Below, in pieces: positions 53,092-54,517 of a stretch of 54,517 nt of DNA (within the stretch, counting starts at the first letter, position 1; every line of letters starts with the position of its first letter). The notes below the pieces were generated by a model. That model ran no database searches. It saw only the letters and a list, made by a program, of their open reading frames with translations, and had not been told where the DNA came from. The stretch is from Comamonadaceae bacterium (GTDB lineage Bacteria > Pseudomonadota > Gammaproteobacteria > Burkholderiales > Burkholderiaceae_C). The position numbers and the translations under genes were made by a program. The stretch covers positions 1 through 54,517 of the forward strand of contig SEAY01000009.1 in the NCBI GenBank assembly GCA_004144865.1, read 5' to 3'.

Positions 53092-53871
53092 TCAGGCCTC
53101 GGCCGGCACGGCCGCCGGTGGCGGCGCGGCGGCCGCAGCGGTCGATTCCCGGTAATGCGCGAGTACTTCGTGCGCCGGGCCGTCCTCCTTCACCCGGCCG
53201 TGGTCCATCCAGATGACGCGCGTGCAGATGGTCGACAGCAGGTTGATGTCGTGCGAGACCACCACCATGATGCTGGCGGACTCGATCACCTTGTGCATGC
53301 GCGCGGTGGCCTTCTGGACGAAGTTCGCGTCGCCTCCGGCGAACATCTCGTCGAGCACGAGGATCTCCGGCTGCACCGCCGTGGCCAGCGCGAAGGCCAG
53401 CCGCAGGTACATGCCCGTGGAGTAGTACTTCACCGGCGTGTCGATGAACTCCTCGATCTCGGCGAAATCGATGACTTCCTGCTCGATGGCGCGCAGCTGG
53501 CTCTTGCTGTAGCCGAGGATGGCGCCGTTCAGGTAGATGTTCTCGCGGCCGGCGAACTCCGGGTGGAAGCCGGCGCCGATCTCCAGCAGCGGCGCGATGC
53601 GGCCCTGGACGGTGATGCGGCCGGAGCTGGGTTCGTAGATGCGGCACAGCGCCTTGAGCAGCGTGCTCTTGCCGGCGCCGTTGTGCCCCACGATGCCGAC
53701 GCGCTCGCCCGCCGAAATGCCGAAGGAAACGTGGTTGATGGCCCAGAAATCCGAGACGGAGGTGGGCTTCTTGGGCTTGACCAGCCCGACCACGTAGTCC
53801 TTCAGGGAAGGCGAGCGATCGTGGTAGATCCGGAAGCGGATGGAGAGGTCTTCGACCGAGATGCTGGACAT
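53092..53871 (-). CDS. ABC transporter ATPase for polysaccharide export (Wzt/KpsT-like)
   Basis: A 259-residue ATPase. Walker A GIVGHNGAGKSTLL near residue 60, Q-loop region IAPLLEIGAGFHPEFAGREN, signature-region YYSTGMYLRLAFALAT near residue 150, Walker B EILVLDEMFAGGD near residue 170, and VVSHDINLL. The GFHPEFAGRENIYLNG segment is typical of Wzt and related polysaccharide exporters. It lacks the ~150-residue C-terminal carbohydrate-binding domain of long Wzt, so export probably does not depend on chain-end recognition by this protein. It ends in a low-complexity Ala/Pro tail. Confidence 0.91.
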   Translation of the reverse strand: MSSISVEDLSIRFRIYHDRSPSLKDYVVGLVKPKKPTSVSDFWAINHVSFGISAGERVGIVGHNGAGKSTLLKALCRIYEPSSGRITVQGRIAPLLEIGAGFHPEFAGRENIYLNGAILGYSKSQLRAIEQEVIDFAEIEEFIDTPVKYYSTGMYLRLAFALATAVQPEILVLDEMFAGGDANFVQKATARMHKVIESASIMVVVSHDINLLSTICTRVIWMDHGRVKEDGPAHEVLAHYRESTAAAAAPPPAAVPAEA

Positions 53872-53878
53872 GCTTGGA

Positions 53879-54517
53879 TCAAAGCCGGAAAACGATGTTC
53901 TTCTCCTGCGCCAGCAGCGTCCAGGATCCCAGAACCAGTGAAACGAGCGCGACCGCCACCGAAACCCCAATCGCATGCAGCGAGGGCATCTGGCCCTGCA
54001 GCAGCGGTGCGCGGAACAGTTCGATGAACGAAACCATCGGGTTCAGCGCAACCACCCAGGCCACCTTGCCCGTGAGGGCATCGTGGCGGTACATGACGGG
54101 CGTGAGGAAGAACCAGGCCTGCATCAGCACGCCAATGACGTACTGGAGGTCGCGGAAGAACACGGTCGCGACCGACATCAGCAGCGACAGTCCGAAGGCG
54201 AAGACGAACAGCAGCAGGTAGGCGACCGGCAGGAACAGCAGCGCCGCCGAGAACTTCCCTCCCATCGGCAGGATGACCAGCGCCAGCGCGGCCATCGAAA
54301 GCATGCTGTCGATGGCCATCCCGATCGACTGGCTCAGGGGAAAGATGATCTTCGGCAGGTAGATCTTCTTGATCAGCCCCTCGTTCTGGATGAAGGAGGT
54401 GCACGACTGCGTCACGCTCATGCTGAAGAAGTTCCACGGCACCATGCCCGCGAACAGGAACACCGTGTAGCTCGCCAGGTCCAGCTTGAACAGGGTGGCG
54501 AACACCACGGCCGTGAC
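53879..54517 (-). CDS. ABC-2 type permease for polysaccharide export (Wzm/KpsM-like), 5' end cut by window edge
   Basis: At least 212 residues of a polytopic permease are visible; the frame is still open at the right edge, so the N terminus is missing (families run ~260-275). SIGMAIDSMLSMAALAL, SLLMSVATVFFRDLQYVIG and VALNPMVSFIELFRAPLLQG are typical of polysaccharide ABC-2 permeases. It starts the visible part of the cluster and is followed by the Wzt-like ATPase 7 nt later. The pair would export lipid-linked polysaccharide across the inner membrane. Confidence 0.9.
   Translation of the reverse strand, partial: VTAVVFATLFKLDLASYTVFLFAGMVPWNFFSMSVTQSCTSFIQNEGLIKKIYLPKIIFPLSQSIGMAIDSMLSMAALALVILPMGGKFSAALLFLPVAYLLLFVFAFGLSLLMSVATVFFRDLQYVIGVLMQAWFFLTPVMYRHDALTGKVAWVVALNPMVSFIELFRAPLLQGQMPSLHAIGVSVAVALVSLVLGSWTLLAQEKNIVFRL

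Overview
The window reads as chromosomal DNA of a high-GC betaproteobacterium, most likely a Burkholderiales/Comamonadaceae-type organism. Grounds: strong GC bias at third codon positions, an slmA - two-component system - argB neighbourhood, abundant TetR/TRAP/acyl-CoA functions, and several families of short palindromic intergenic repeats. Genus assignment is inference. No rRNA, tRNA, CRISPR array or transposase was seen.

Layout. (1) 1-2424, minus: TetR, a PECR/AtuG-like SDR and an acyl-CoA carboxylase subunit cut by the left edge, joined by ATGA overlaps (terpenoid/isoprenoid acyl-CoA catabolism, atu-like). (2) 2608-5959: a UvrA paralogue (UvrA2 type) divergent from a DUF2889 gene. (3) 6054-9180, minus: a compact ECF42 sigma-factor operon with two DGPF/YCII proteins, an SRPBCC protein and a VOC protein. 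(4) 9249-12236: a small membrane protein, an SDR broken by one in-frame stop, a membrane-anchored dihaem cytochrome c and a divergent TetR gene. (5) 12233-23185, minus: a long fatty-acid or acyl-CoA beta-oxidation operon (TetR, acyl-CoA dehydrogenase, DUF2147, FadB-like, DUF559, thiolase, alpha/beta hydrolase, thioesterase, atypical SDR, DsbA-like isomerase, enoyl-CoA hydratase) with a perfect palindromic operator upstream. The DUF559 nuclease-like gene sits in it as a cassette flanked by two inverted 36-bp palindromic elements.

(6) 23418-32384: a sugar-acid catabolic island. A FAH-type hydrolase and two SDRs run leftward. A GntR/FCD regulator, a three-part TRAP transporter, a UxaA-family dehydratase and an Ldh2-type dehydrogenase run rightward. 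Together they fit import, dehydration, C4 oxidation and hydrolytic cleavage of a 2,4-diketo-3-deoxy acid. (7) 32392-37735, minus: two paralogous small secreted proteins, PdeM, SlmA, a TctDE/QseBC-like two-component pair and ArgB.

(8) 37807-54517, minus: a surface-polysaccharide (O-antigen-like) cluster running to the right edge. It has an ABC-type exporter (Wzm partial, Wzt), FdtA/FdtB-like enzymes for a dTDP-3-amino-3,6-dideoxyhexose, RfbF/G/H for CDP-4-keto-3,6-dideoxyglucose, an NAD-dependent epimerase/reductase, a split transketolase, a GtrA/GtrB pair, two tandem polytopic GT-C-like proteins, two further glycosyltransferases and a WecA/MraY-like initiating transferase. The split transketolase beside rfbFGH suggests a C-branched dideoxy sugar.

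Almost every junction inside the operons is a 1-8 nt overlap (ATGA, GTGA or TGATG), so translational coupling is pervasive. Short palindromic repeats sit at many 3' gene ends and in three places have been read into coding sequence.
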